64,000 nucleotides of DNA from Corynebacterium singulare (GTDB lineage: Bacteria > Actinomycetota > Actinomycetes > Mycobacteriales > Mycobacteriaceae), in the NCBI RefSeq assembly GCF_000833575.1, contig NZ_CP010827.1, positions 2,157,993-2,221,992 of the forward strand, in the 5' to 3' direction. Of this stretch, positions 17,340 through 26,507 are shown in pieces; position 1 is the stretch's first letter, and each line of letters begins with the position of its first letter. The translations under genes were made by a program, and so were the position numbers. The notes beneath the pieces were generated by a model, which was given only the letters and a program-made list of their open reading frames with translations, did no database searches and was not told where the DNA came from.

Positions 17340-18866
17340 CTATCCCTGCCAGCGATCGCGGTTCGCGGACTCGCGCGTGATCTCCTCATCCGTGCCGTAA
17401 TCGAACTCATCCACCAAACCTCGGCGCGCCTGGGAAGCGCGCTTGCGCTCCGCGGCGGAGACGCGCTCGGTGCTCATCAGGCGAGCGTCCTGGCCGCGGC
17501 CGGCATCCGTGGCGCGGCCGCCCGCCATAGGCTCGTACTCGAAGGTGATATCCCCGATGGTCACCGGGCAGCCTTCCTTCGCGCCCATCTTGTGCAGCTC
17601 GGCCTCCACGCCGGCCTTGGCCAAGCGGTCGGCGAGGTAACCCACGGCCTCGTCATTCTCGAAGTCCGTCTGGCGGATCCAGCGGTCGATCTTCTCACCC
17701 TCGACGATGAAGCCGCCCTCCACCTCCGGGTCCTTGGTGATGGTGAAGTCAGCGAAGCGTCCCTTCTTCTTGCCCACGGACTTCGGCTGGATGATGGTGT
17801 GGTTCTTATCCGCCTTAACCTTGGGCTGGGACTTGCGGTGCTCGTTGACCATCTCCATGAGCTTGTACTTCAGTGGGTCGAGTCCCTTGCGCGCCACCGC
17901 GGAGATGATGAAGACCGGCCAGCCGAACTTTTCCTCAAGGTCGTCCTTGACAAATTCAGCGAGCTCCTCTGCCTCCGGCACATCGGCCTTATTGAGGATG
18001 ATGACGCGGGGGCGCTCGCGCAGGTCACCGAGGCCGGTGTCTTGCTCCAGCAGCTCCTGGTACTTGGCCAGCTCGTTCTCGAGGGCCTCAATATCGGAGA
18101 CTGGGTCGCGGCCGGGCTCAATCGACGCGGTGTCCACCACGTGTGCCAGCACCGCGGTGCGCTCGATGTGGCGTAGGAAGTCGAGGCCCAGGCCCTTACC
18201 TTCGGCCGCCCCCGGGATAAGCCCCGGAACATCGGCCATGGTGAAGGACTCATTGCCCATGTCCACAACGCCCAGGTTGGGTTGGAGGGTGGTGAAGGGA
18301 TAATCACCAATCTTCGGCTTCGCGGCCGAGAGCACCGAAATCAGCGAGGATTTACCCGCCGACGGGAAGCCCACCAGGCCAACGTCCGCCATGGACTTCA
18401 ACTCCAGAACCAGCTCACGTGCCTCACCGGGCTCGCCCTGCAGCGCAAACCCCGGGGCCTTGCGCGCCGCCGATGCCAGCGCCGCGTTGCCCAGACCGCC
18501 ATAGCCGCCCTCGGCTGCAACAAATCGGGTACCGGGAACAGTGAGGTCCGCGAGCATCTCGCCGTCTTCGGTGTAGACGACGGTGCCAGCTGGCACCTCG
18601 AGGATCAGATCCTCGCCACGCGCACCGTTGCGCATGTCACCGGCGCCGTTGCCGCCGCGCTCCGACTTGATGTGCGGGCGGTAGTGAAAATCCATGAGGG
18701 TGTGGATCTGGGGAGAGACCTCGAGGAGAATGTCTCCGCCATGACCGCCGTTGCCGCCATCGGGGCCTCCGAGCGGCTTGAACTTCTCGCGGTGGACGGA
18801 CGCGCAGCCGTGGCCGCCGTCGCCTGCCTGCAGGTGCAATACCACTCGGTCAATGAATCGTGCCAT
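17340..18866 (-). CDS. obgE: GTPase Obg/CgtA
   Basis: 508 residues from [20 protein letters not shown]; an ATG nine codons earlier is less typical. The Gly-rich Obg domain (1-160, [14 protein letters not shown]) precedes a G domain with G1 [11 protein letters not shown]3 DVPGLI and G4 NKADV. A C-terminal OCT domain ([24 protein letters not shown]) is followed by a basic tail. Obg acts in 50S assembly and stringent control. It lies in the conserved rplU-rpmA-obg-proB order, but a likely terminator separates it from rpmA. Confidence 0.97.
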   Translation of the reverse strand: MARFIDRVVLHLQAGDGGHGCASVHREKFKPLGGPDGGNGGHGGDILLEVSPQIHTLMDFHYRPHIKSERGGNGAGDMRNGARGEDLILEVPAGTVVYTEDGEMLADLTVPGTRFVAAEGGYGGLGNAALASAARKAPGFALQGEPGEARELVLELKSMADVGLVGFPSAGKSSLISVLSAAKPKIGDYPFTTLQPNLGVVDMGNESFTMADVPGLIPGAAEGKGLGLDFLRHIERTAVLAHVVDTASIEPGRDPVSDIEALENELAKYQELLEQDTGLGDLRERPRVIILNKADVPEAEELAEFVKDDLEEKFGWPVFIISAVARKGLDPLKYKLMEMVNEHRKSQPKVKADKNHTIIQPKSVGKKKGRFADFTITKDPEVEGGFIVEGEKIDRWIRQTDFENDEAVGYLADRLAKAGVEAELHKMGAKEGCPVTIGDITFEYEPMAGGRATDAGRGQDARLMSTERVSAAERKRASQARRGLVDEFDYGTDEEITRESANRDRWQG

Positions 18867-18935
18867 GCCCGCTAGTGTAATGGTTCCAACCATGCCAACC
18901 TAGTCAGCCTCCTCCGTCGAGCGACAGAAAACGCC

Positions 18936-18970
18936 AAAATCCCGAGCTCCACATATCGGGATGCTCGGGA
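18936..18970 (-). terminator. Terminator after rplU-rpmA
   Basis: Arms TCCCGAG (18940-18946) and CTCGGGA (18964-18970); leftward transcription runs from the stem into TTTT. It lies between the rpmA stop and obgE, suggesting that obgE has a separate promoter or is reached by read-through. Confidence 0.65.
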
Positions 18971-18987
18971 CCTAAGACTACAAGCTC

Positions 18988-19266
18988 TTAAGCGGTGGCC
19001 TCTGCGGCTACCTCTTCGGCCGGCACGATGTTGACCATGCGGCGGCCGCGCTTGGTGCCGAACTCGACGGAGCCGGCAGCGAGGGCGAACAGGGTATCGT
19101 CGCCGCCGCGACCAACGTTCTCACCCGGGTGGAACTTGGTGCCGCGCTGACGCACGATGATCTCGCCGGCCTTAACCTGCTGACCACCGAAGCGCTTGAC
19201 GCCGAGGCGCTTGGACTCGGAATCGCGACCGTTGCTGGAGCTGGAAGCACCCTTCTTGTGTGCCAT
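18988..19266 (-). CDS. rpmA: 50S ribosomal protein L27
   Basis: 92 residues starting [28 protein letters not shown], with [22 protein letters not shown] in the middle, the conserved L27 fold near the peptidyl transferase centre. There is no Firmicutes-type cleaved N-terminal extension. A GGAGGGG lies upstream. It is 44 bases after rplU and co-transcribed with it. Confidence 0.97.
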   Translation of the reverse strand: MAHKKGASSSSNGRDSESKRLGVKRFGGQQVKAGEIIVRQRGTKFHPGENVGRGGDDTLFALAAGSVEFGTKRGRRMVNIVPAEEVAAEATA

Positions 19267-19310
19267 GTGGTTTCCCCTCCTTCAGGGATGAATTACAGCC
19301 CGGTTAAGGC

Positions 19311-19616
19311 TTACTTGATACCGGTAATCTTCAGCGTGGTCACCGGCTGACGGTGGCCCTGACGCTTCTTGTAACCAGTCTTGTTCTTGTACTTGAGGAT
19401 GTCGATCTTCGGGCCCTTGCCCTGCTCGACAATTTCAGCGGAGACAGAGACCTTCTCCAGGTCAGCTGCCTTCGACTTGACGGTTGCGCCATCGACGAGC
19501 AGAACCGGGGTGAGAGCAACGGAGGAACCCGGCTCACCCTCGATCTTCTCGACCTTGACGAGGTCACCTTCAGCAACCTTGTACTGCTTGCCGCCGGTCT
19601 TGACGATCGCGTACAT
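19311..19616 (-). CDS. rplU: 50S ribosomal protein L21
   Basis: 101 residues: [25 protein letters not shown] at the N terminus and [26 protein letters not shown] at the C terminus, both diagnostic for L21. It binds 23S rRNA. A GGGGTAG ribosome binding site precedes the ATG. First gene of the rplU-rpmA unit; the 180-base leader upstream should hold its promoter. Confidence 0.97.
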   Translation of the reverse strand: MYAIVKTGGKQYKVAEGDLVKVEKIEGEPGSSVALTPVLLVDGATVKSKAADLEKVSVSAEIVEQGKGPKIDILKYKNKTGYKKRQGHRQPVTTLKITGIK

Positions 19617-19797
19617 AGAGGGCTACCCCTTATCTAAACTCGGCTCGCCAGCGGCTGGGTGACGCCCCTGACGAATGGACATTGGACATTTGCGTTCAGA
19701 CCAGAAGCCGCGAGAGACGCGCGTGAACCGCGTTCGTCCCGTCCAGCGCATTCGTGGTCTAAACAGCGACTGTCAAAGACTACCCCGTGAGGGGGCG
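19617..19797 (-). promoter_or_regulatory. rplU leader and promoter region
   Basis: About 180 bases between rne and rplU without a gene. On the minus strand a TTTGACA -35-like hexamer occurs near 19770-19776, but no good -10 is seen at 17-base spacing, so the promoter is not pinned down. No riboswitch was recognised. Confidence 0.35.
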
Positions 19798-19816
19798 AAA
19801 AGGCAAAACGCCTTTT
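19798..19816 (-). terminator. Terminator of rne
   Basis: AAAAGGC / GCCTTTT hairpin with a 5-base loop placed directly after the rne stop codon; leftward transcripts end in TTTT. Confidence 0.55.
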
Positions 19817-22800
19817 CTAGCGCGAGCTGCGGCGGGTGACACGGCGCCTACCACGCCCACCCCTGCGGCTTGCCGACGCCCCCTTGGCCCCAGCCTCCTT
19901 CTTCCGTGCGGGGGTCTCCTCCCGCTTCTGGGTCGTCGAGGACTGTGGAGTCTCCGCCACGATAGTCGGCTGCTGGGCGCTCATCGTGCGGCGCACCGCG
20001 CGGCGACGACCGCGACCGCGGGTGTTACGCGCGGATGCACTGTCAGTCTTTTCAGATTCCTTGACCGCGGCAGTGTTGTTTGCCTGCGCCTCCGACTTCG
20101 TCGTTGCCTCTGGCTCCTGCTCGAAGTCCTCGCGCTTCGGGCGCACGTCCGAGCGCGAGTTACCACGCGTGCGGCGCTTGCGACGTGGCGACTTTTCGAA
20201 TTCCTCGACGGCTTCCTCGTAGGTCTTGCGCGAGCGCTGCTGTGGCTGCTCTTCGTGCGACGTGTCCTGTGTGGACGCGGAGTGATCAGCCTTCTGCTCG
20301 TCCACGCGCTGAGAGCCCTCAGAGTTCTGAGAGCTTTGCGCCTCGGACTTCTCCTCGGACTTACGCGACGTGCGCGTTGCCCGGCGCGGCTTGCGGGATC
20401 GCTTCGACTTCTTCGGCGCCATGCTCTCCGCCACGGCATAGCCAATGGACGCGCTGTCCGGTGTGCCGGCTTCGACCTCGTCGCCGCCGACGTGGTCGAC
20501 AGCGTCGTCGTCTGAGTCGACGACGACCACGTTGGCCACAAGCTCCTCGAGTGCCGAGTCCTTGCTGCCACGCGCATCCTCGAATGATTCGATGTCGTCT
20601 GTGCCGCGAACGGCAGTGTTTTCTACCTCGTCATCATCATGTCGATGCATCCGCACGGCGGCCGGGTGCTGCTTCGGATCGCGGTGCGGTGCACGGCGCT
20701 CCTTGCGGCCGCGGCGCTGCGGCTTGGAGTTCTCCTCCTCCGGTTCCTCATCCACTGGGTACTCATGGATGATGATTCCGCGACCGTTGCAGGCCTCACA
20801 CTCAGTTGAGAAAGTTTCGATGAGGCCGGTGCCCACGCGCTTGCGGGTCATCTGCACTAGGCCTAGCGAGGTCACCTCGGAGACCTGGTGGCGGGTGCGG
20901 TCGCGTCCCAGGGCTTCCTTGAGGCGGCGCAGGACGAGGTCCTGGTTTTCCGGCAAGACCATATCGATGAAGTCCACAACGATCATGCCGCCCATATCGC
21001 GCAGGCGCATCTGGCGCACGATCTCTTCGGCTGCTTCGAGGTTGTTGCGGGTAACGGTCTCCTCAAGGTTGCCGCCGGATCCGGTGAACTTACCAGTGTT
21101 GACGTCGATGACGGTCATGGCCTCAGTGCGCTCGATGATGAGCGTGCCGCCAGACGGCAGCCACACCTTGCGGCTGAGAGCCTTGTGCAGCTGCTCGTCG
21201 ATACGGTACGTGCTGAAGGCATCCTCTCCATCGTGCTCGCGGGAGTCGTAGCGCACCACGCGATCCGCCAGGTCATGCGCCATGGAATCGACGTAGGCGC
21301 GCACTGTGTTGTAGGAGCGCTTGCCATCAACAACGAGCGTGCTGAAGTCCTCATTGAAAAGGTCTCGCACAACTTTGATGAGCAGATCCGGCTCCTCATA
21401 CATCGTCACCGGCTTAGCACCCTTGGTGGCCTTTTCGTGAGCGGCGCGAGCACTAATGTCCTCCCACAGGGAGTGCAGGCGGTTGACGTCGGTAGCAATG
21501 TCCTCTTCCGGGACGTTTTCCGCGGCGGTGCGGATAATGGCGCCGCCATCGCCCGGAATGACGCGCTCCAGAATGCCCTTGAGGCGCTTGCGCTCCGGTG
21601 CCGGAAGCTTACGGGAAATACCCGCGCTGCGCCCACCCGGGACATAGACCAGGAAGCGGCCGGCCAGGGAAATCTGGGTTGTCAGGCGCGCACCTTTGTG
21701 GCCGATCGGATCCTTAGCCACCTGGACCAGAATCTGATCCCCCGACTTCAGGGCGTTCTCAATCTTGCGCCCGCGCCCACCAATGCCGAGCGCGCGCCAG
21801 TCGACGTCCCCCGCATACAGCACGCCATTTCGCCCCTGTCCGATATCAACAAAGGCAGCCTCCATCGAGGGCAAGACGTTCTGAACGCGGCCCAGGTAGA
21901 TGTTGCCAATCTGGGATGGGTGCGACTCGGTCGTGACGAAGTGCTCGACAAGGAGGTCATCCTCGAGCACACCGACCTGAGTAATAATTCCGGCACCGTC
22001 GGTGCGCTGCTTATCGCGCACCACCATCGTGCGCTCCACCGACTCCCGGCGAGCCAAAAACTCCGCCTGGGACACGATGTGCTGGCGCTCGCGACCCTTC
22101 TCGCGCAGCTCTGCGCGGCGGCGACGCTGCGCTTCGATGCGGGTCGAGCCCTTGATGGCCTTGGGTTCGTCGATAATCTCGGCCCCACGGCCCTCAGCAC
22201 CGCGCCCACGTGAGGTGCCGCGGCTGCCGCGACGGCGACCGCGCTGCTGCGGCGACGATGCTGCGTCTTCGTCAGAACCATCGGCGCTATCCAGTACCTC
22301 TGGCTTCTGACGCTTCGGCGTCGGGGCGGCCTTCGGCGCCATGAAGACTGGTGCGTACTCGTAGACCTCCGGTTCCTCCTCCGGCATCGGCGTAATCAGC
22401 GGAGTGAGGTCATCCTCGTCGAAATCATCGCCGGATTCGGCGAGTGCCTCGTGCAGCATCTCAGCGTCAACCTTGTCCACGATCTGGGAGATTTCATTGT
22501 CAACGTTCTTGCGCACGCGTTCGCGCAGCTTTTCCTCGTCCTCGCTCAGCTGCTCGGGCTGCTCGGGCTGCTGTGGCTGTTCCGCAACGTTATCCGCGGA
22601 GTCCTCCGGCTGGCTGAACAACTCCTCCTTCGCGGGCTCCTGCTTCTGCGGCTTATCCTTTTGAGGCTTATCCTTCTGGGGCTTTGCGGTCTCAGCTTCT
22701 TTCGCTGCATTCTCCGTCTTGTCGGCCTTGGCAACGCGCTTCGCCGCGCGCTTGGCCCGCTTCTTCGGGGCAGTCTTAGTCGACTTTTCCTCAGCCGATG

Positions 22801-23122
22801 CCTCGGCTGAGGCCTCTGCGGCTGCGGCCTCTTCGTTGGCCTTGTCCTCGATCTTCTCGTCAGCGGCCTGAGCCTCGGAGTGGGTGGTGGGGGCGAGAGC
22901 GTCTATAAGTTGCCCAATCTCCTCTGGCGTTGCCGAGGACTGCGCCGACTTCTTCATACCCATATCCGCAAACTGCGCCACCAACTCCTTGGAGGCCACG
23001 CCCAGTTGCTTAGCTAAGGCGTACAGGCGGGTTTTGGGCGCAAGTGCGTCACGGTCAATCCCCGCTACCGCTGCTGCCAGAGTCGATTCACTGCGTACTT
23101 CTTCTTTTTTCTTGGATGCCAT
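19817..23122 (-). CDS. rne: Ribonuclease E/G with IF-2-like N-terminal domain
   Basis: 1101 residues. Residues about 29-62 (KTRLYALAKQLGVASKELVAQFADMGMKKSAQSSA) resemble the IF2_N helical domain. A long acidic/basic low-complexity region follows. The catalytic core (about 340-810) has the S1 domain (GNIYLGRVQNVLPSMEAAFVDIGQGRNGVLY), the DNase-I-like part with VIDVNTGKFTGSGG and IVVDFIDM, and the zinc link CEACNGRG. The C-terminal 270 residues are disordered, Arg- and Glu-rich, ending RGGRGRRRVTRRSSR. It initiates mRNA decay and rRNA processing. A central catalytic domain between two disordered arms is typical of actinobacterial RNase E. Confidence 0.95.
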   Translation of the reverse strand: MASKKKEEVRSESTLAAAVAGIDRDALAPKTRLYALAKQLGVASKELVAQFADMGMKKSAQSSATPEEIGQLIDALAPTTHSEAQAADEKIEDKANEEAAAAEASAEASAEEKSTKTAPKKRAKRAAKRVAKADKTENAAKEAETAKPQKDKPQKDKPQKQEPAKEELFSQPEDSADNVAEQPQQPEQPEQLSEDEEKLRERVRKNVDNEISQIVDKVDAEMLHEALAESGDDFDEDDLTPLITPMPEEEPEVYEYAPVFMAPKAAPTPKRQKPEVLDSADGSDEDAASSPQQRGRRRGSRGTSRGRGAEGRGAEIIDEPKAIKGSTRIEAQRRRRAELREKGRERQHIVSQAEFLARRESVERTMVVRDKQRTDGAGIITQVGVLEDDLLVEHFVTTESHPSQIGNIYLGRVQNVLPSMEAAFVDIGQGRNGVLYAGDVDWRALGIGGRGRKIENALKSGDQILVQVAKDPIGHKGARLTTQISLAGRFLVYVPGGRSAGISRKLPAPERKRLKGILERVIPGDGGAIIRTAAENVPEEDIATDVNRLHSLWEDISARAAHEKATKGAKPVTMYEEPDLLIKVVRDLFNEDFSTLVVDGKRSYNTVRAYVDSMAHDLADRVVRYDSREHDGEDAFSTYRIDEQLHKALSRKVWLPSGGTLIIERTEAMTVIDVNTGKFTGSGGNLEETVTRNNLEAAEEIVRQMRLRDMGGMIVVDFIDMVLPENQDLVLRRLKEALGRDRTRHQVSEVTSLGLVQMTRKRVGTGLIETFSTECEACNGRGIIIHEYPVDEEPEEENSKPQRRGRKERRAPHRDPKQHPAAVRMHRHDDDEVENTAVRGTDDIESFEDARGSKDSALEELVANVVVVDSDDDAVDHVGGDEVEAGTPDSASIGYAVAESMAPKKSKRSRKPRRATRTSRKSEEKSEAQSSQNSEGSQRVDEQKADHSASTQDTSHEEQPQQRSRKTYEEAVEEFEKSPRRKRRTRGNSRSDVRPKREDFEQEPEATTKSEAQANNTAAVKESEKTDSASARNTRGRGRRRAVRRTMSAQQPTIVAETPQSSTTQKREETPARKKEAGAKGASASRRGGRGRRRVTRRSSR

Positions 23123-23284
23123 GAACGGCTAATCTCCCGACGTCTGCTCACCCCGGGCGCAGGTTGCCGCCACACGGTGGTGAGACTTTATAAAACTCTT
23201 TGCTTCCGTATTCAGTTATATGAGTATCTGTGCCTTCCATTCTGGCACAGGTTTCAGTGTAAGCCACATGTTAGTATCGCCGCT
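23123..23284. promoter_or_regulatory. Divergent promoter region, rne and membrane protein
   Basis: 162-base intergenic between divergent starts. AT-rich TATAAA and TATATGA motifs around 23188-23221 could serve as -10 elements in either direction. No dyad operator was recognised. Confidence 0.35.
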
Positions 23285-24088
23285 ATGTCCGAGCTGGAAC
23301 ATAGGAACGCACCCGCTACCCCAGTACGGCGTGAGTCAGCGCCGCGCACGGTGGCTCAGGCCCGTGCCCGCAACGAGATTGCGATGCGGGATATCATCAC
23401 CGTTGCCGTACCGGCGGGCATCGCGTCCGGTCTTCGCGCTGTTGACTTCCCCTACCCCTACGCGGTGCCGGTCTATGCGGTGCTGTGGATCGCCATGGCC
23501 TACGGCGCCATCCGCATCATTCGCAGCAAGCCGAAGTTCGTCCAAGCTGCGCAAGAAGAGTACCGGGCGGGCGATTACCCCGTTCTCGCCTACTTTCTGC
23601 CCGTCCTTGCTCTCTTCTCCCCTCTCATCGTTGAGGGAATTAGGTCCACCGGGATTGTCGGCGATATCTCGCTCAACCCCATCCTGAGCGCCGCCGGGCT
23701 TACTGCCCTCTCCATCCCCGCGTTCATCATCGGCGGCCGCGCTTTCGGTACCACCTCCTACCGAGTGGGCAGGCGCCGCATCAAGGCCATCACCGAACAA
23801 GAAAGCCTCGAGGGCGTCACTCAAGAGAGCGTCGCAGCAGTTCAGGCCCACCCAGAGGTGCTGAGCGGACTCGTAGCCGCCGGCGCGGTCACTGGCAATA
23901 CGACCTCCATCTCTGAGCTGGGGCGGCTGCTCGGCTACGAGGAGGGGCTCGAAGAGGAGCTGCGCGAGCTCGAGAAGGCCGGCGTGGTGAAGCTGCCTGG
24001 TCTCATCCAGTGGAGTGGTGAGCGGACCTTTAACATCACTCTGACCGAAGCTGGCGTGCGCAGCATCGACGCCGCACGCACGCGCTAG
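23285..24088 (+). CDS. Membrane protein with C-terminal winged-helix-like domain, unknown function
   Basis: 267 residues from MSELEHRNAPATPVRRES; earlier in-frame codons give a non-coding-looking leader. Four hydrophobic segments occupy about 45-165 (IITVAVPAGIASGL, YAVLWIAMAYGAI, VLAYFLPVLALFSPLI, AAGLTALSIPAFIIGG). The C-terminal 100 residues look like a winged helix (TSISELGRLLGYEEGLEEELRELEKAGVVKL...FNITLTEAGVRSID). No family name is recalled. It reads away from rne and overlaps the acr3 stop tail to tail by 4 bases. Confidence 0.75.
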   Translation: MSELEHRNAPATPVRRESAPRTVAQARARNEIAMRDIITVAVPAGIASGLRAVDFPYPYAVPVYAVLWIAMAYGAIRIIRSKPKFVQAAQEEYRAGDYPVLAYFLPVLALFSPLIVEGIRSTGIVGDISLNPILSAAGLTALSIPAFIIGGRAFGTTSYRVGRRRIKAITEQESLEGVTQESVAAVQAHPEVLSGLVAAGAVTGNTTSISELGRLLGYEEGLEEELRELEKAGVVKLPGLIQWSGERTFNITLTEAGVRSIDAARTR

Positions 24089-25149
24089 CGCGGAAGAGTG
24101 TCATCTCCCGGGAAGAGTTTCGGACCAATCCACAGCATGAAATAGACCAGACCAACGAGGACTGGGATCTCAACGAGAGGGCCAATCGTTCCCGCAAGGG
24201 CTTGAGCAGACATCGCACCAAAGGTGCCGATGGATACTGCAATGGCAAGTTCAAAGTTATTTCCTGCTGCAGTAAACGCCACGCTGGCAGACTGCGCATA
24301 GTTCATACCAACGGCCTTGGCCACGCCCAGCGACAATACAAACATGCCCACGAAGTAGATAACCAGCGGCACGGCCACGCGTACTACCGCTACTGGCTGC
24401 TCCACAATGTGCTCGCCCTGCAGGGAAAATAGCAACACAATTGTGTACAGCAGACCAATCATGGCCAGTGGTGATACGGCCGGGAGGAAGCGGTTCTCAA
24501 ACCATTCCCGTCCTTTTACCTTTTCGCCCCATACGCGAGACAGCACACCCAACAGGAGCGGGATGCCCAAGAAGACGAGCACGGACTTAACAATGGCCCA
24601 GAAGGAAAAGTCAACACTTGTAACATCCAGTCCCAACCAGCCGGGGAGGACGCGAAGGTAGAACCAGCCCAGAACACCGAACATGGCGACCTGGAAGATG
24701 GAGTTGAGGGCGACAAGCACAGCCGTTGCTTCGCGGTCAGCGCACGAGAGGTCCGACCACACAAGCACCATGGCAATACAGCGCGCAAGGCCCACAATGA
24801 TGAGGCCGGTACGCAGCTCCGGCTGGTCTGCCAAGAACAGCCACGCCAGGGTAAACATTAACGCCGGCCCCACCAGCCAGTTGAGGACAAGCGATACCGC
24901 CATGAGGCGGCCATCCGTGGCAATTTCCTTGGTCTTCTCGTAGCGGACCTTGGCCAAGGGCGGATACATCATGACGAGGAGGCCAATGGCGATCGGGATG
25001 GAAATCCCGTCCACTTCAACGGCCCCTAGGGCTTGGCCAATTCCGGGAATGAAGTGGCCAATGAGCAGTCCGGCGGCCATCGCCAGAATAATCCACACGG
25101 GTAAAAATCGGTCAAGAAAAGACAACTTCGGGCGCTGCGGAGCGGCCAT
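24085..25149 (-). CDS. acr3: Arsenite efflux permease ACR3
   Basis: 354 residues from MAAPQRPKLSFLDRF with GAAGGAGGG upstream. Ten transmembrane segments are evident. The ACR3-family cysteine is in GLARCIAMVLVWSDL, and GMNYAQSASVAFTAAGNNFELAIAV is the second family signature. It exports arsenite from the cytoplasm using the proton-motive force. It is divergent from an ArsR repressor across a 112-base region with a perfect operator dyad. No arsenate reductase is adjacent. Confidence 0.95.
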   Translation of the reverse strand: MAAPQRPKLSFLDRFLPVWIILAMAAGLLIGHFIPGIGQALGAVEVDGISIPIAIGLLVMMYPPLAKVRYEKTKEIATDGRLMAVSLVLNWLVGPALMFTLAWLFLADQPELRTGLIIVGLARCIAMVLVWSDLSCADREATAVLVALNSIFQVAMFGVLGWFYLRVLPGWLGLDVTSVDFSFWAIVKSVLVFLGIPLLLGVLSRVWGEKVKGREWFENRFLPAVSPLAMIGLLYTIVLLFSLQGEHIVEQPVAVVRVAVPLVIYFVGMFVLSLGVAKAVGMNYAQSASVAFTAAGNNFELAIAVSIGTFGAMSAQALAGTIGPLVEIPVLVGLVYFMLWIGPKLFPGDDTLPR

Positions 25150-25204
25150 GCCTTCCCTCCTTCTAACTTGAATAGAACGTGATACGAACATTCAATGTAC
25201 AGAA

Positions 25205-25226
25205 CGTATTGATAGTCGTCAATACG
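25205..25226. promoter_or_regulatory. ArsR operator between acr3 and arsR
   Basis: Perfect inverted repeat: CGTATTGA, six bases, TCAATACG, in the middle of the divergent region. ArsR repressors bind such dyads and are released by As(III)/Sb(III). One site could control both directions. Confidence 0.8.
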
Positions 25227-25261
25227 ACGCTGGGGGTGAAGATAGCTCCTATACTGATCAC

Positions 25262-25612
25262 ATGGCTTCCTCTTCCACGCCCGAGACCAGTGTCCCCGGC
25301 ACTGAGTGCTGCTCCTTAAGCATGGGCCCGCTTAGCGACGCCGAGGCGATGCATTTTTCGCAGCAATTCAAAGTCCTCGCAGACCCAGCCCGCCTTCGTC
25401 TGCTGTCTATTCTGTGCGAGGAAGGCTGTGGTCCAATGAGTGTCACGGAGCTCACCGAGCTCACTGCGCTGAGCCAGCCCACGGTCTCCCACCACTTAGC
25501 ACGTCTGCGGGAGGCCGGCCTGCTATCCAAGCAGCAATGCGGCCGTACCGTCACCCACCAGGTGCACAAAGACGCTTTTGCGGCCTTGCGCACTCTGCTG
25601 TCGTTCGACTAA
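25262..25612 (+). CDS. arsR: ArsR-family arsenite-responsive repressor
   Basis: 116 residues with a winged helix (DPARLRLLSILCEEG ... LSQPTVSHHLARLREAGLL). Cys16, Cys17 and Cys56 match the three-cysteine As(III) site described for C. glutamicum ArsR (two adjacent N-terminal cysteines plus one in the helix before the recognition region). The divergent acr3 and the central dyad fit derepression by arsenite. The start gives MASSSTPETSVPGTECC; no strong ribosome binding site is visible. Confidence 0.92.
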   Translation: MASSSTPETSVPGTECCSLSMGPLSDAEAMHFSQQFKVLADPARLRLLSILCEEGCGPMSVTELTELTALSQPTVSHHLARLREAGLLSKQQCGRTVTHQVHKDAFAALRTLLSFD

Positions 25613-25673
25613 CCGGTACCCGATCGGATCTGCGCTCGAGCACGCAGGTCGGGGTTCAGTAGCAGAAATGACA

Positions 25674-25704
25674 AAAGCCCGAGCAGTTCAAATGCTCGGG
25701 CTTT
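25674..25704. terminator. Bidirectional terminator between arsR and ndk
   Basis: Perfect 12-bp stem AAAGCCCGAGCA / TGCTCGGGCTTT with a 7-base loop between convergent genes, A/T tracts on both sides. Confidence 0.85.
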
Positions 25705-25731
25705 GGTGCGCGCTAGGCGCGGTAAACTTCT

Positions 25732-26142
25732 TTAGAGGTTCGGGAACCAGATGGAGATCTCGCGCTCAGCAGACTCCGGGGAGTCGGAACCGTGGACGAC
25801 GTTCTCGCCGACGGTCAGGGCGAAGTCACCGCGGATGGTGCCCGGGGTGGCCTTCTCAACTGGGTGGGTGCCACCGGCGAGCTGGCGCCATGCGGCGATA
25901 GCGGACTCGCCCTCGACGATGCCAGCAACCAGCGGTGCGGAGGTGATGAAGTCAACGAGCTCGCCGAAGAACGGCTTGTCCTCGTGCTCGGCGTAGTGCT
26001 TCTTGGCGGTCTCCTCGTCGGCGACGCGCAGATCCATGGCGACGAGCTTCAGGCCCTTGCGCTCAATGCGGGAGATGATCTCGCCCACGTGGCCGTTCTT
26101 CACGCCGTCCGGCTTGATGAGAATGAGTGTACGTTCAGTCAT
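25732..26142 (-). CDS. ndk: Nucleoside diphosphate kinase
   Basis: 136 residues from [22 protein letters not shown]. The catalytic histidine is in [22 protein letters not shown], the Ndk signature. It balances NTP/dNTP pools using ATP. Alternative start codons three residues upstream are not conserved. It follows a small membrane protein gene in the same direction, as in C. glutamicum, and ends at a strong bidirectional terminator. Confidence 0.97.
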   Translation of the reverse strand: MTERTLILIKPDGVKNGHVGEIISRIERKGLKLVAMDLRVADEETAKKHYAEHEDKPFFGELVDFITSAPLVAGIVEGESAIAAWRQLAGGTHPVEKATPGTIRGDFALTVGENVVHGSDSPESAEREISIWFPNL

Positions 26143-26190
26143 ACGGCACATAGTACAGGTAAGCCGTGCTCGCGTCCGCGCAGAGGGCTA

Positions 26191-26502
26191 TTAAGTGAGG
26201 CGTCGCACGATTTCTTCGGCGCGCTCATGGCTGGTGCCGCGAAACCACATCTGAACCTGGCGCACGGCGGTACCGAACTGGCCGTTATCGAGCAAGCCCT
26301 GGAGCTCCTCGCGGTGCCAGCCCTCAAGGTCCTCAAACTGGACTGGGCGCTGCTCACTCTGGTGTTTCAGCATTCCCACGACTAGGAAAATGAAGGCGGG
26401 AACGAGCAAGGCGAGCGGAAGTGCATAGCCGCCATTGACAATCTTGGCCACGACAGCGGCGAGACAAAGAAGTGCAGAGAGACCGTAGAGAAGGTAGCGC
26501 AT
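26191..26502 (-). CDS. Small membrane protein upstream of ndk
   Basis: 103 residues from MRYLLYGLSALLCLAAVVAKI. Two transmembrane helices (about 3-20 and 24-44) are followed by a soluble helical tail (EDLEGWHREELQGLLDNGQFGTAVRQVQMWFRGTSHERAEEIV). No family recognised; position next to ndk is conserved in corynebacteria as far as I recall. It begins 5 bases after the esterase stop. Confidence 0.7.
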   Translation of the reverse strand: MRYLLYGLSALLCLAAVVAKIVNGGYALPLALLVPAFIFLVVGMLKHQSEQRPVQFEDLEGWHREELQGLLDNGQFGTAVRQVQMWFRGTSHERAEEIVRRLT

Positions 26503-26507
26503 GCCCG

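Noticed and set aside
20888..22213. 441-codon plus-strand frame opposite the RNase E catalytic core
   Set aside because: The minus-strand frame has unambiguous catalytic motifs; this one shows none.
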